Assembly: GCA_951799405.1 (NCBI GenBank)
Contig: OX637336.1
Location: 18,209,479-18,273,478 of the forward strand
Direction: 5' to 3'
From: Agapetus fuscipes
Taxonomy: Eukaryota; Arthropoda; Insecta; Trichoptera; Glossosomatidae
DNA length: 64,000 bases
The translations under genes were made by a program, and so were the position numbers. Positions 32,935 to 46,500 of the stretch are shown here, in pieces; within the stretch, counting starts at the first letter, position 1, and each line of letters starts with the position of its first letter. The notes beneath the pieces were generated by a model. It made no database searches. It was not told where the DNA came from and worked only from the letters and a program-made list of their open reading frames with translations.

Positions 32935-33985
32935 TGAGTGTGAGCTGAGTAAAGTATGTTCGGTCGATATGGCTTACCTGAGAGCAATGACTGGAAAAAC
33001 CACTGAATGATAAGAGTTCGCAATGATTGGGTGATGAACGAGTGTGGTATAAAAGATAATTTGAGAATGGAAGTACAAACAAGCTCAAGGAGATGGTTCG
33101 GACATCTTTTAAGAATGGATTATGAACGACTAACAGAGGAAATGTCAGAGGAAAGCGTGGAAGACCAAAAAATGAATGGATAGACCAAATAGGTGAGATT
33201 GCGACAGAATGGAACATGCAGAGTGAAAATAAGAGAATGTGTTAAGAAAGTAATGAATGTTGAAGAGATGAAACAGATGTGCAAGGACAGAAAAAAGGGG
33301 GATGCATCTGCGGAGGTACCGGCCACCCCTAGTGAAACGGCGGCAGCATACAGTAATAGTAACAGCCTATACTGAGGAAGTGTGAAAGGAAAAAGAGATA
33401 AGGGACGTCCGAGAAAAGTATGGAGTGATCAGATTGAGGAGATTGTAAAATAATGGGATATAAAAAGTTAGTGTAAACCAAGATAATGTATGATAAAGGT
33501 GATGGATGTGAATGCACTGAAAGAGGCATGTAAGGATAGGAAAAAATGGAGGCAGTTCTGCCACCTCTAGCGGAAAGGAGACAGAGTTACTGCTACAGTC
33601 TGCGTATGATGGATGGTCCTCAAGTATGAATGTGGTTCACAAGATTGCACGAGAATAAAGGTGCAAAAAAAGATGCGACAGTCTGGCCATCTCGACTGAC
33701 TTTGTGTGATCGATTGACTACAAGAGCTTTACAAAGGGAATGTAAAACGAAGACCTTGCAATGAATGCATCGATCAGATTGTGAATGATAGCCATCAGAG
33801 CTGCAGAGTGAATAGGACTTGCCGAATGTACGAAAATGAACCTTTGGGATGCGATCGATGGAGACTGTTTCAGGTTGTCCGAAATAGAGAATCTTTCTTT
33901 CGGGTGGTCGTCAAGGTCGTGGGGATCTGACAGGACGCACAAACATGAGAAGAAGAGGGTGCAGTGTAATTTGTGCACTTATTGT
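32935..33985 (+). mobile_element. Cluster of LINE-B 3' fragments
   Basis: Three fragments in the same orientation: 32935-33360 (ends ACGGCGGCAGCATACAGTAA), 33370-33600 (ends GGAGACAGAGTTACTGC) and an older one at about 33605-33985. They carry frame breaks throughout. Confidence 0.7.
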
Positions 33986-34165
33986 GGACTAAATTATGAA
34001 CGAATGGGATACTCAAAGCGAATGTAATAGAAGGAAATGTATAAAGAAGGTGATGGATATTAATGAATTGAAAGAGGTATGCAAGAATAAGAAAACATGG
34101 AGGCAATCTGAAGAGGCTCTAGCTACCCCTAGCAGAATGGCGACAGAGTTACAGTTACAGTATTT
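33986..34165 (+). mobile_element. LINE-B 3' end
   Basis: Codons NEWDTQSECNRRKCIKKVMD onward and tail GGCGACAGAGTTACAGTTAC. Ends about 215 bases before MICU exon a. Confidence 0.75.
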
Positions 34166-34380
34166 TGAACTGACGTCAGAATGCTGTTGCTCTGTCGCGC
34201 AAAATTGAGAGACTTGGTATTGCTCTGCTTGACCATCTTACCCGTTGCGACGCCTCTTTACTTCCACAAATATTGATGATATGGACGATGCCACATCATG
34301 GTAACTGGATCTCTTCCCAAAGGATAGTCAGAGTGGCATATTGGTGCTAAATAACTGATTGTTGTGGTGTTATGTTCCAG

Positions 34381-34522
34381 TACGATGAGACCCTGGCCCG
34401 CGCCGTGAAGCTGACGTCCCGGGAGCGGCGCTTCATCAAGTTCGCCTCCGTGCAGTACGACGGACAGCTGTACATGACTCCGCAGGACTTCCTGGAGTCC
34501 GTGGTGGAGCAGGAGCCCAGGC
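34381..34522 (+). CDS. MICU3: MICU exon a (first visible exon)
   Basis: Acceptor TTCCAG ends at 34380 and donor GTGAGT begins at 34523. The 142 nt read YDETLARAVKLTSRERRF, then the conserved FASVQYDGQLYMTPQDFL stretch, ending in phase 1. This is the N-lobe region just after the targeting and membrane segment in MICU proteins. A mutated partial copy follows at 34543. The preceding exon was not recognised. Confidence 0.9.
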
Positions 34523-37500
34523 GTGAGTAGCACTTCCTGCTAGCCTCCGTGCAGGATGGCGGGCAGCTGTACATGACTCCGCAGGACTTCCTGGAGTCCG
34601 TCACTGGTTGTAGAACTTTGAAGAATCACGGGAGGACTTGCCGCGAGATGACCTTATCAGGGTCATAAGGAGCCAGTGACCACAAACGTCTTAGTCAAAA
34701 TAGTGTGGCTTATGTCCAGCTGTAGAAAAGTGAGGGTGAGATGACGATAACGACTAGCCATTACAATAATTATATAATTTAAGTCTTAGTTATCTGTTGT
34801 TAATCCTTTGAATAAACTGAGATGGGCAAGGCAAGTACAGGGGATTCCATCATCACTGGTATTAAATATGTACAATCAGGAGCTCAGTGGAGGTACGAAG
34901 ACCAAGGCTGTGTTTGGAGAATGAGGTCAAAAATAATGGATCCCGGCTAGGAAATGTGTCAAGCTGGAAGACTGTAACTGTAACTCTGTCGCCGTTCCGC
35001 TAGGTGTGGCAGAGCTGCCTCCATTTCTTCCTATCCTTACATACCTTTTTCAATTCATTCATATGCATTTTCTTCTTATGCACTTACTTAGTATAACCCA
35101 ATCTTTCACAATCTCCTCAATCTGATCACTCCATACCTTCTCTGTCGTCCCTTACCTCTTTTTGTTTTCACACTTCCTATGTATACGTACTTTTTCCTTC
35201 TACCATCATTCATTCAAACAAGCGGAGTTAAAGGAGAATCACGTAGTCTCTAATGGGCTGTGATGACATTGTAAGAATTTAATCTCCTCTAGAGGCTACA
35301 GGGTTAATTTCCTCTTTAACGATAATGGCCGCCTTCAGTGAATATATTGTAACCGTTTGTTCATTCAGTAATTATGTGAGTTTTGCGTGCGATTATTTTT
35401 TTAACGTTTTTCGCGCATTTGTCCGCGTCGCGTCGTCTTTGTGTCTGGTGTGGCTGAAAAGTGTCTGGCGGAAAAGAGTAACGCCTCCCAACACACCTCA
35501 ACACTATAAATAAGTCTCCAATACTTGTGGGAATGCCAGTAATGGCGGAGATTAGAGATGGCCAACTTAACATTACTGATATTCAATTCAACAAAAAAAA
35601 AAACGCAACTTAGATACACATATAGTGTCACTCCAGCCTGCGTTACCCCCGAAAGGCTCGTACGTGTCGATATAAGACCTATTTATTTTTTCAGGTAAGG
35701 GGGCGGCCTCACACTAACCACTTTCAATTGAAGTGGGGGCTTTCTAGCTCCTGGGGGGGCTGGTTCTCATTTCTTGTGAAGGCTGAGTACACCTTGCCGA
35801 TATTTTTTTTTGTTTTGGGCATGGCACAGACACCGAAACGGGAAATTATTTCTAACACCCTTCATGGGGATCGAACTCTTACTCTCGGCATGGAATGCAA
35901 ACATTCCACCAACTGAGCTATCGATCGGACTTTTTACAAGCTTGGTCGTCGCTACAAAGCGCCAATTCTCAAGCAAGACCCAATTGCCGAAGGCTGGATG
36001 AACCTTGGTGATCGGTCTTTGGTAAAGGCATATGAATTCTTCAACTCGGCGAAGAGCATATTATTTGATAATATTAATGGTATATTTTTTGTGCTCCGCT
36101 GCATTGGATTATATTTGTAAATATAAAGATATATTTCCCCTTGATTGCGTAAATATAAAAACGTTCGGAGGACCAAGCAGCACCCCTAGTGAGTTATTTA
36201 GTTGTCTTACATTTTTTGCTCTTTACGCGATCGCGGAAAGTTGACGCAATGTTGCGTACTTGCGGTGTTATTCACTCACAGCAAACCCATGGCTCAGCCG
36301 CCACCTAACGTGAATTTTCTGTACAAAAAACGATAATGAACCATGGATCAGCTACGGATCAGACATGTTGTGAATAAGCCTGTTGGGGTAAAGATGAGAC
36401 ATGGCGCAGTAACGCAGGAGGGGAGCGGAATCCAGCTCTGTCTTTAGAGTGTCTTTGCTTTATTTTCCATCTCTCATTCCCGTTTCAATTGTCGACTTTA
36501 AAAGAAATACCTCTCCGAACACCATTGGCTCCTAATCTTGAGCGCATCGCAAATAAAAATTATACAATATTAAATGTTGCGGTATACGGCTGGCCACCCA
36601 CGCTGTAAAAATGGTTCACTTTGCCAATGTCGCCCCTGTCTCAGGGAAGGATGGCAAGAGTTGCAGGGTGTATGTCCATTTCGACTGCCCCAAAGAAGAC
36701 AGCACTAAGTCAAAAAAAAATAGTTTTACAGGAAAGCCAATTGAATGTTATTTATGCCATGGAGAACAATGCCTAAACTATATTTTACATTCATTTATTA
36801 TATAAATTTAAAAGAGATAGATACACGGCTGTCATATTGGAATGAAGATAATGATTTGTTACCTTCAGAAATGGAAATAAGTCAAAAACCTAAATTTTGG
36901 AGCTACTTCCTTCTTCCTTGGCGCAGTCGATTTGAGATTTGGTTTTTATGTTGTAGTTTCACATGCGGCATGTGCAAGCTCGAACTTGTACGTGTCTGGT
37001 TGTGAAATGCATGTAATGTGAATCTCCAATGTAACATGTATTTGCAACTTAGATTAGATTATACAATATTCAATGTAATTCAGTCCGTTGTGAACTCAAT
37101 GCATGTTTCCGATGGACTCCTAAACCGCTCAATAGATTTTTATGTAAAAAAAAATACTCTCGCAATTAATTTTGTGAAGTTTGATGTCGATCGGAGTACA
37201 AATCATTTTTCTTTTCGAGAATAAAATAAAAGCGTTACTTACGCGTACTAATGTGTTGGTACGCGAATTTGCGTTATTGAAACTAGCGCCGGTTCGAACC
37301 CCGCCTGCGCCGCGTCCTATCGACAATAGCTTCGACCCTCGTTCAACAGATGTCATTGCATGCACACAAGCATCCACTTTCGCATAAAGGCAAAATATTT
37401 TGGGGAATCGCATGCCTCTTCACAAAGCTATTTGAAAGCATTTGGACGAAATTTTCAGAAAAATTGGACAGAGATAATAATATAACATTTGGATGGGCAA

Positions 37501-40500
37501 CCATTTAAAAAGGTGTGATATAAAATCTTTGAAAGTTGTTTTCGTGGTGTGAATTTATTGGAGTTTTCAAAAAAAAGTTTAGAAATTCAGTGTTCGTGTG
37601 TTGAGAATCAGCGTGCAATGCGTACAATGAAGTCCAGACATTTGACTTGTATTTTTGGCGGGAAACTTCAATTTCTCTTTTTGCAGCCAAGGTGACAAGT
37701 CCAGACTTCCTCAATGCCTCTCAATCTGTACTCCCATTTCAGTTTGAAAAATAGCACCTCGAGTTTTTTCTTGGAATCATGGGCGGCCCAGAAAAACTTC
37801 GTGTAGTAATAATTTATTTCGTAATTATTAAGAAATTGTTGAAAAGAGAAACCAAGATTTCATGTTGCATTTTACACAATATCAGTACTAATACAACAAT
37901 GAGGTCGGAACATTGAAAAGGGTGCGAAAATAAACCGCGTCATTCGGACGGAGTACTCCCAAATCTGATCGCCAGAGGCACTAGTCTCTCATCCATACAA
38001 AGCTTTTTTATCTGTCAAATCTTTTGGAGGCTTAAATTCAAAACTGTGTCACGTCGTTTTAATGAAAAATAAGAAAAAAAAATTATAAGATCCTAGGTGC
38101 GGTGCATGCCAACTATGAAAATAGTAAGGCATGTGTTCGTATTGATGGTGAGTATAGCGAGTGGTTTGAAGTTTATAAGGGTGTGAGGCAAGGATGTGTG
38201 ATGAGTCCATGGCTATTTAACATAGTCATGGACAAGTGTGTCAGAGATGCTAGACTTAATGATTGTGGATTGATGATAGGAGAGAGCAAAGTGAGTGTTC
38301 TACTGTATGCAGATGATGCAGTTCTTGTATCTGATTCAGCAGTGGAATTGCAAACAATGCTCTCTAGATTGAATGAAGCTTTGTTAGGTAACCATCTGAA
38401 GTTGAATGCAAGTAAGACGAAAGTATTGATTTTTGAAAGAGATGATGAAAGTATGAATTATGAATTTAAAATTAATGGAATGAATGTTGATGTCGTAAAT
38501 GAGTTTGTATACCTGGGAAGTAAGTTTGAAAAAGATGGAAGAATGACCGGTGAATTTGAAAGAAGAGTAATGAAGGGCAGGTGTGTACTGGGTGCCACAG
38601 CTTGTATCGCCAAAAATCAAAACATATCTAAAAATGCTCGATTGGCGGTACGCAGTGGCATACTTTTACCCACCTTGATGTATGGAAGCGAGGCCTGGAC
38701 GGTGAATGAAAGTGAAATTAGTAAAGTCCATACTGTTGAAATAGACTTTCTAAGAAGTATGATTGGGAAAAAACGGAGTGACAGGGTGAGGAATGATTTT
38801 GTAAGAGAAGAATGTGGTGCAAGAGAAAGTGTGAAAGTGAAGATTAAAAGAAGTTTGTTAAGATGGTTTGGGCATATGGAGAGAATGAATGAGGAAAGAC
38901 TGACGAAGAAAGTATATGTTGGTAGAATAGATGGATGTCGTGGTAGAGGAAGACCGAGAAAGGTATGGATGGACCAAATATCCGAAATTGCGAATGAATG
39001 GAATATCCAGAGTCATAATAAAAGAAGGGCCTGTATGAAGAAAATTATGACTCTGGAGGAAATGAAAGAAGTATGTAAGGACAGAAAGAAATGGCGGTTG
39101 ATCTGTAATGTTGGCGGCTAGGGTTTATTAAATTGTAATTTGTTTTTATTTGTAAATGGATATTTTGTATTTGGATATTATTATTTAGTGATGTATAAAG
39201 TGTAATTTGTCGTGTGTGTGTGTTCCTTGACTTATAGGTTGGTATGCGGCTGACCACCCATGCTGTAAAAATGGTTCACTTTGCCAATGTCACCCCTGTC
39301 TCAGGGAAGGACGGCAAGAGTTGCAGGGTGTATGTCCATTTGAGATTTGGTTTTTATGTTGTAGGTTCACATGAGGCATGTGCAAGCGCGAACTTGTACG
39401 TGTCTGGTTGTGAGAATGCATGTAATGTGAATCTCCAATGTAACATATTTTTGCAACTTAGATTAGATTAGATTATATAAGATAATTACTTAATTGGCTG
39501 AATCTGCGAAATTATTCAAAGAGTATACAATTTTGCTTGGGTCAAATAAAAACCTATATTTATTTTTATAATTATGTAAATCCTTGATTTCCATTTGACG
39601 TACATCCGAGTACGTTTTAATATCTTAGAAATTCAACTTTAAAAGATTTTTGGCATAGTTATTTCACAACAATAAATATTTTCTACAATTAATATCAATA
39701 TTAATGTGAATTTCCTAGTGATATTTTATGAAAAATAATAAATTGTTAATGCCATCTTTGACACATGAGTATCGACTAAATGCTGTAAGCTAGCAAAAAA
39801 TCCCTGATTATGGGGAATTTACTATGGGTGATGTCACATAGCCGAGGAATATTTTTTTATGTTTGGGTCTCAATTAACTTAAGTGTTAATTAAATGTTTA
39901 AGAATGTACTTACAGTTGTTGACCTTGGTCCATTCCATTAAGATGTCGCCTGAAAGTCAAACAAATTTTATCAACAATCATCTGGAGAGGGTTAACTGAT
40001 TATTTTAATTTGTTAATAATTTTATCAAAATAGTTATCCATTTTCAAGTTCATAAAAAAATAAACGCTTGTTAGCTACGCATACAGTTTAACTTCTTGCC
40101 CGGTTTACATGTAGCGAGTGAAACCTATTTATTTTCACATGTAAAGGGGCGGACTTACGCCAACCATTTCAGTTGAAGTGGAGTTTCCCAGCTCCCGAAG
40201 AGGCTGGTACTCATTTCTTGTAAATTCTGAGTAAACCTTGCCCGTATTTTATTTTGAGTTTTAAATAACACTGAAACATGAAAACATTTCTGACACCCTC
40301 GGTGGGATTCGAACTTGAACTCGATCTCTCGGCATGGAATGCATTCACTCTGACAACTGAGCTATCGACCAGTACAAATAAATCATTCTAATATAAATAA
40401 AAAATAATGAAGAAAACCTTGACTTATAGGTTGGTACCCATACTGTAAAAAATTGGTTCACTTTGCCAATAATAATAATAACAGGCTGATTTATTTTAAA

Positions 40501-43500
40501 TTACACATGATAAGAGAGCGCCGTTTTTGTGTGTGTCACACCTCAAGGGCCCTCTCCGATCATGGATAAGACTTTCTAAACAAGTGTGCCTTGAGTGCTC
40601 CTCGAAATACACCCACAGATTTGGAGTTCTTCACTCCGGGTGGCAGTCTGTTCCACTCCACCGGCCCCGCAACACGGAAAGCGCGGTCTCCGAAGTTTGT
40701 ACGAATCTGACGGCGCGGCTGAACCAAATTGACTACTCCATCACCCGCAGATCTGAGTGTCTGCCTCCTAACACCCATTTCAACAGGTGAAATCATATCC
40801 GCCAGATAAGGTGGGGCCAAGCCATTGATGGCTTTATATACCATTAAACAAACACGGAAGACCACCCTCTCCGGGAAACGAAGCCAATGAAGTTTTTTTA
40901 ACAGCGGGGTGATGTGAGCGAATTTGGGAAACCCGAATATGAGTCTTGCTGCCGAATTCAACACAGATTGAAAGCGATTAAACTGTTTCTTCGGCTGACC
41001 ACTATAAAGCGTCGAGCAATAGTCAATCCGAGACATCACAAACGCACTCACCAGGGTCTTAACCGCATCTGACGGCAGACATTTTCTTATTGCCTTTATT
41101 TGGCGAAGCGAAAAAAAAGAAGAAGCTATTGTGGCATCTATTTGCCTATCCAGTGTCAGGTTACGATCCAGTAAGACTCCTAGAAGTCTTACCGAATCAG
41201 AAGGCTGGATTAGCTTACCTCCTATGGAGAGTGGTACTCTATTCACCAGAAGGTGGTCACGCCTCGATGTGGCTGCCCAGAGTATCTCCGTCTTATCCAT
41301 GTTTAAGATTAGGCCATTGTTCCTCATCCACCCACCGACCTCCGCGATACACCCAGAGACCCTGCAACTGAGGTCCTCAGCCATGTCTGGCCGAGAATGA
41401 GAGTATATTTGCCAGTCATCTGCATATGAGTGTGCGATGAGGCCCCATTTTTCAACAATACTCTCAATCTCAGCAGTATACAATATGAAAAGGATCGGAC
41501 CCAGCACAGAGCCCTGTGGGACCCCGGAAGACAGCGAGTAGGTAGGTGAAACACTATCACAAATACGCACCGCCTGTCTGCGCTCCAATGTCCAATGTCA
41601 CCAATGAGTAGGTACAATAAATATTGATGTATGTTCCATATGTGTTTCAGCTCGCTTGAAAAGGAAGAGCCTGACCCTGAAGGAGATAGAAAAGCTGAGA
41701 GACCAGACACCGTCCCTCAAGGAGGGATCCTCACAGATGTTCAGGAATCAGCGGGACAAAGGTGAGCAATCGTTATCTGATTCAATTAAAAGGTAAGTAA
41801 ATGGTATGAAATAAATGTAATTACCAGAAGGTTGTTTTAGGAATCCTGTGCGGGAGACTCCCTAGAGAATCTGCGACACTTGTTGTAGTGCCGCAGTGAT
41901 GTTGGTGATGTGGTTGATCCTTTGTAGCAGGGCTGTTGGCTGCTTGTGTGTGTGTTGTGTTGGCTTTGTTTTGAAACACTGAAAGGCGGTGGCGATTGAT
42001 TTTGGTTTTGAATAGGAAAAGATTGAATCGGGTTTGGAACACATATACTGGTAACTCATTCCATGGGCCGGCAGTTAGGCAGAGGAAAGTGTTGAGGAAA
42101 AAAAAAGTTCTCATAGTTTTGATATTGACTGCAACGGCATGAATGTAAGCCGTTATCGCTGATTTTCTTATTTACAATTCAAAATTGCTTCCCGGAAACA
42201 TGATTACTTCGAGGAATCCAAGCTCTTTTCACAAACTGTGGAGATTTTTAGCGGTTAATCCCACTTCGCTTTTGATAGCAATAAAAACTTAATTAATTAT
42301 TATACTGTCTCTTCACACTAGACCAGCGGTTTCCAAATTGGGAGGCGCGAGCTATGGCTAGGGGAGGTGCCAAAAATGTGTCTATAGTAGTATTAGTGTG
42401 AATATTAAGAAAAAAACGTAGAAAGGGAGGCGCGAAAATGAAATAAAAGTACAAAGAGAGGCGCGAAAAAAATAATCTTTTTAGGCAGGCATGGTAGCAT
42501 AAAAAATAACAGCACCAAGATTAAGCTTGTCAGGAGTCTGGTCCACTCTATTTTTCTCTATGCTGCTGAAACATGGACCATAAAAGCAGCAGAAAGAAGA
42601 AAAATTGACGCTTTTGAAATGTGGTGCTGGAGGCGCATGCTTCGAATCCCATGGACGGCTAGACGCACCAATGAGTCCATTCGTCGGGAGCTGCGTTTGG
42701 ATGGCTTGACTCTGGCCAACATGTGTACACGCCGTATTCTTCAGTTCTTCGGACACGTTGTCCGTGGCAATGAGGATAGCCTGGAACGACTGGTTGTGAT
42801 CGGTAACTTGGAGGGGAAGAGAGGAAGAGGTAGATCCCCCACACGATGGACCGATCAAGTGAAGACAGCAGCAGGCACCTCGGTAGTTGGAGCGTTGCGG
42901 GCAGCGCAGTCGAGGGAGAGCTGGAGAAGATTGGTTGCTTCCACAAGGGTCACAACCCTCAGTAATGAGGAATAGGATTAAGAAGAGAGGTAGCATAAAG
43001 TTTGGAAACCGCTGCACTAGACGATACTTATGACTAACGAAAATTGTAACATTACCCGTCTTTTTCAACACTTCAAAATATTTGAACGTTTTTTCGTTTA
43101 TAAGTTCACCACAAAACATAGAACACTTTTGTAAGTATATTTCACAATTATTTCACCTGTCATCCAACCAAAAAGAAATATTGATTTTCACTTTTTAATA
43201 TTCACAATTGAATAAATAATGTAACTTTGTTTTCCAGGTATCATCTCCTACACTGAGTACCTGTTCCTTCTCTCTATTTTGACAAGTGAGTAATATTATT
43301 ACCGATTCTGATTTCACGCAGTATGTTTATATATTGTAACAATAATTTCCTACCTCATCAAGCATTTGACAGCTGTACCCTTTGTACGAGTTACAAAACT
43401 TGAAAAAAGTAAAGTTTACGGAAAATATTAAAGAGTGATTTCTCCCAAAATCTGCTGTTTTTGTTTCTTACACTTTATGGTCTTAGCAAAAGAGTTACAG

Positions 43501-46500
43501 TGATGAAGAAAATCAAGTTCAAACAAACAAAAATGGCAGATTTTGGGGGAAATCACTCTTTAATATTTTCCGTAAACTTTACTTTTCTCAAGTTTTGCAA
43601 CTCGTACTAAGGGTACTGGTGTACAAAATTTACATGAAGCTTACTCGCATTTTAAGTCAAAAAATTAGTTTTCAAACCTGATTTTAATATGAAACAATAC
43701 TCATAAAATGACATAATAAAGCATTTTATTCTCTTAAATTATTCTTACCAAAAGTCTTGTCATAATTTTTTAAGGCTGCCTGGATAAGAATCATCAGACT
43801 TAATTTTGGCTCATGATCAGGCTCGAATTTAGGGTGGATTCAAGTCTGCGACCAAACCAGGTCCCTCTTGCTCAAGGGGCCCCAAATATTTGACAACACC
43901 TTGACGTGTGACATGAATCTTCCGACTCCATTGTATAAGTCATCATCATCATAAATAGAGCTACAACCCAATGTGGGTCTTGACCTCCTCGAGGAGTTGC
44001 TTCCACCTTTCCCTCTCCATCACCTCTCGTCGCTAATTGGCCACCCCCCATCGTACCTAAAAATGATTTTTTCTGTGTTGCATGTTCCAGAGCCGCAGTC
44101 AGGGTTCCGCATTGCCTTCAACATGTTTGACACGGACGGGAACCAGAGAGTCGACAAGAATGAATTCCTCGTTGTGAGTAAAACATTTGTGAATCCTTAA
44201 TCATAAATTTATATCATATCCCCACCTTAAAGGTACTGATAAAGTGCTGATTCACTGATTTGAGAAATCGTGGATAAAACATATTATTGAGTGTAACTTC
44301 TCATAGTAAGTGAACTGATTATAAGGAAATGCTCATGACAAACTCCTAACTACAGGATTTTTACACTTTTGTAGTGTTTTCTTTCGTAGTAAATAGAAAA
44401 AAGGTGCATTTATCTGAGAAACTCGTGTTAGCTAAATATGTCACTTATTCAGTTCTACCTTTAAGGTATCGATATCATAGTCCGGTCGATAGCTCAGTTG
44501 ATAGAGTGCTTGTTTTTCATGCCAAGAGCTCGGGCTCAAATCGCACCAAAGCTGTCGGAAATGATTTCCCGTTTCGGTGTTTATTTCAAACTCAAAAATA
44601 CAATACCGGCAATGTTAACGCAGCCTTCACAAGAGATGAGTACCAGCTGGGAAACCCCCACTTCAACTGCAGTGTTTGGCGTGAGGCCCCTTACCAGTAA
44701 AAATACAAAGTTTTCACTCACCACATGCGACCCCTTCGGGGAAAACACGGCAAGAAGTTACACTTCATGTATAGCTTAATAGCTTTTTCTTATCAAAATA
44801 GCGTTAAATACAGATTCATTATAGAAATTTACTGGTAATACTTACAGATTGTTTTCACTGTAATGCACATTCAAAATTTATGCACCTACAAAATTTATGC
44901 ACATGCAAAATTTATGATCAAAGTTCTAGAATGCATGGCGTAGAAAACAAGTACATATTTTTTTCATATTTCCATCACTTTCATCATCACACTTCTTTCT
45001 CTTTCCAAACAGGGAATGGAAACAAATCTTGCACATTGTTTTGCATGTAATATTATTCTAGATATTAGAAATCATTATGTCCATTTTTAAATTTGAAAAT
45101 GGGGTATTTATAATGTTTTATGTCTTGTATTTATGTAGTAAACATTTTGTTGGTTATAAAATTATAAATATTTGAGTCCTGTGGAATCAAAGGCGTCAAT
45201 CTAGAACCTTTTTCAAAACTGAGATAAATATTTGAAAAAACAAAAAACATTATTTTTGCATTCTTTGAAAAATCATACATTAATTAAAGTATTGAACTAT
45301 CATTCAACAGCCTTGAGAATGATTTCTTCTTGTGAAAGCGGAACATTGGCAGATAAAAATGTTGCGAATAGACCATGCCGGTCCGTAGTCTAGTGGTAAC
45401 GCTTCGAACTGCTAGGTTGTGAGTTTGAATCCTGGCGGAGCACAAAAATATACCTTTTGTATTTTCAAATATGCTCTTCGCTGAGTTGAAAAATCCATAT
45501 ATCTTTACCATAAATAGCAGACATAAGGTATGGGCAAATACATTTCAGAATAAATATTTTCCCCCATTCCTTTGAAGTAACACATTTGAAATTGACTGAA
45601 GTGCTAGCGACGGCTCCAATCAAACTTAAATTTTGAATTTTAAATCTGACAATCAAGCTGAAATGGTTTTTTACCATACATTGCCTACCTATTAAGTGCA
45701 TGTGCCTGTATGGGATGCACACCTCTGATAGATAGGTCACCATAGGTTCATCCAGCCTGGACAGTAACTGGACAGGGTCTTGCTTTAGAATTGGCGCTTT
45801 CTATAGCGAGGACAAAGCTCGCAGAGTGCTTTTGAGGTGTGATTCACACAAAAACAGCGCTTACCAAGTAAATCATCCTAATACTACTTCCAGCATGGTC
45901 TAATCTGAAAAAATATTAGATTGCCGTCTTCTATTCCATGTACGTGACTCGTTTGTATGTATGGTTGGTACACTGTTGACGCACTTGTACCGTGTACGTA
46001 GATCAGGAAGCTAATGGGAGGCTCCGTGAAGAAGAGAGACGACCTTGACGAGGACAGCGCGGAGGCTGTGAGTCACTGCGCTCGCTACTGAATGCTGTGT
46101 GTGTTTGCTCGCTAACCAATCCTGTACAATGCTAAGCTAATCATTGCCCCGAGTATCAAATTAATTACGTTTAAATTTAACCATGTCAAAAATGTATGGT
46201 GCTAAAATAGCGCCTCTAGTGAACGGTTTACTTACCATGCATTTTGAACTTGCCCATATTGTTTTACTGAAAATCTATAAAAACTACAATAGTGCCTCTA
46301 GGGTTCGGCTTTGGCACTCGAATTTGCGTTCTTGAAATAATGCAAGCTCAAACCCCGCCTGCACCGTGTCCTATCGGTAATAACTTTGACCCTGGTTCAA
46401 CAGAAGTCATTGGGTAATTATTAATTTATAATTCATTAAAATAAATAATAAATTATCAATTCGACTGCTCCAAGGAGGACAGCACTATGTCAAAAAAGAT

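Noticed and set aside
37225..37345. tRNA gene suggested by GGTTCGAACCCCGCC
   Set aside because: No matching box A or acceptor stem; part of the SINE3 repeat.
38102..39121. 339-residue protein as a host gene
   Set aside because: RT motifs, 5' truncation and the 3' module identify it as LINE-A.
40560..41588. 342-residue minus-strand protein as a host gene
   Set aside because: RT motifs and truncated 5' end identify it as LINE-D.
42481..43119. 212-codon minus-strand ORF
   Set aside because: It is the antisense of LINE-E and the surrounding hAT; no domain, and codons reflect the plus-strand RTE frame.
43973..44200. ORF running into MICU exon d from upstream
   Set aside because: The upstream part is a LINE-like repeat end and intron; only the exon after the acceptor at 44090 is coding.
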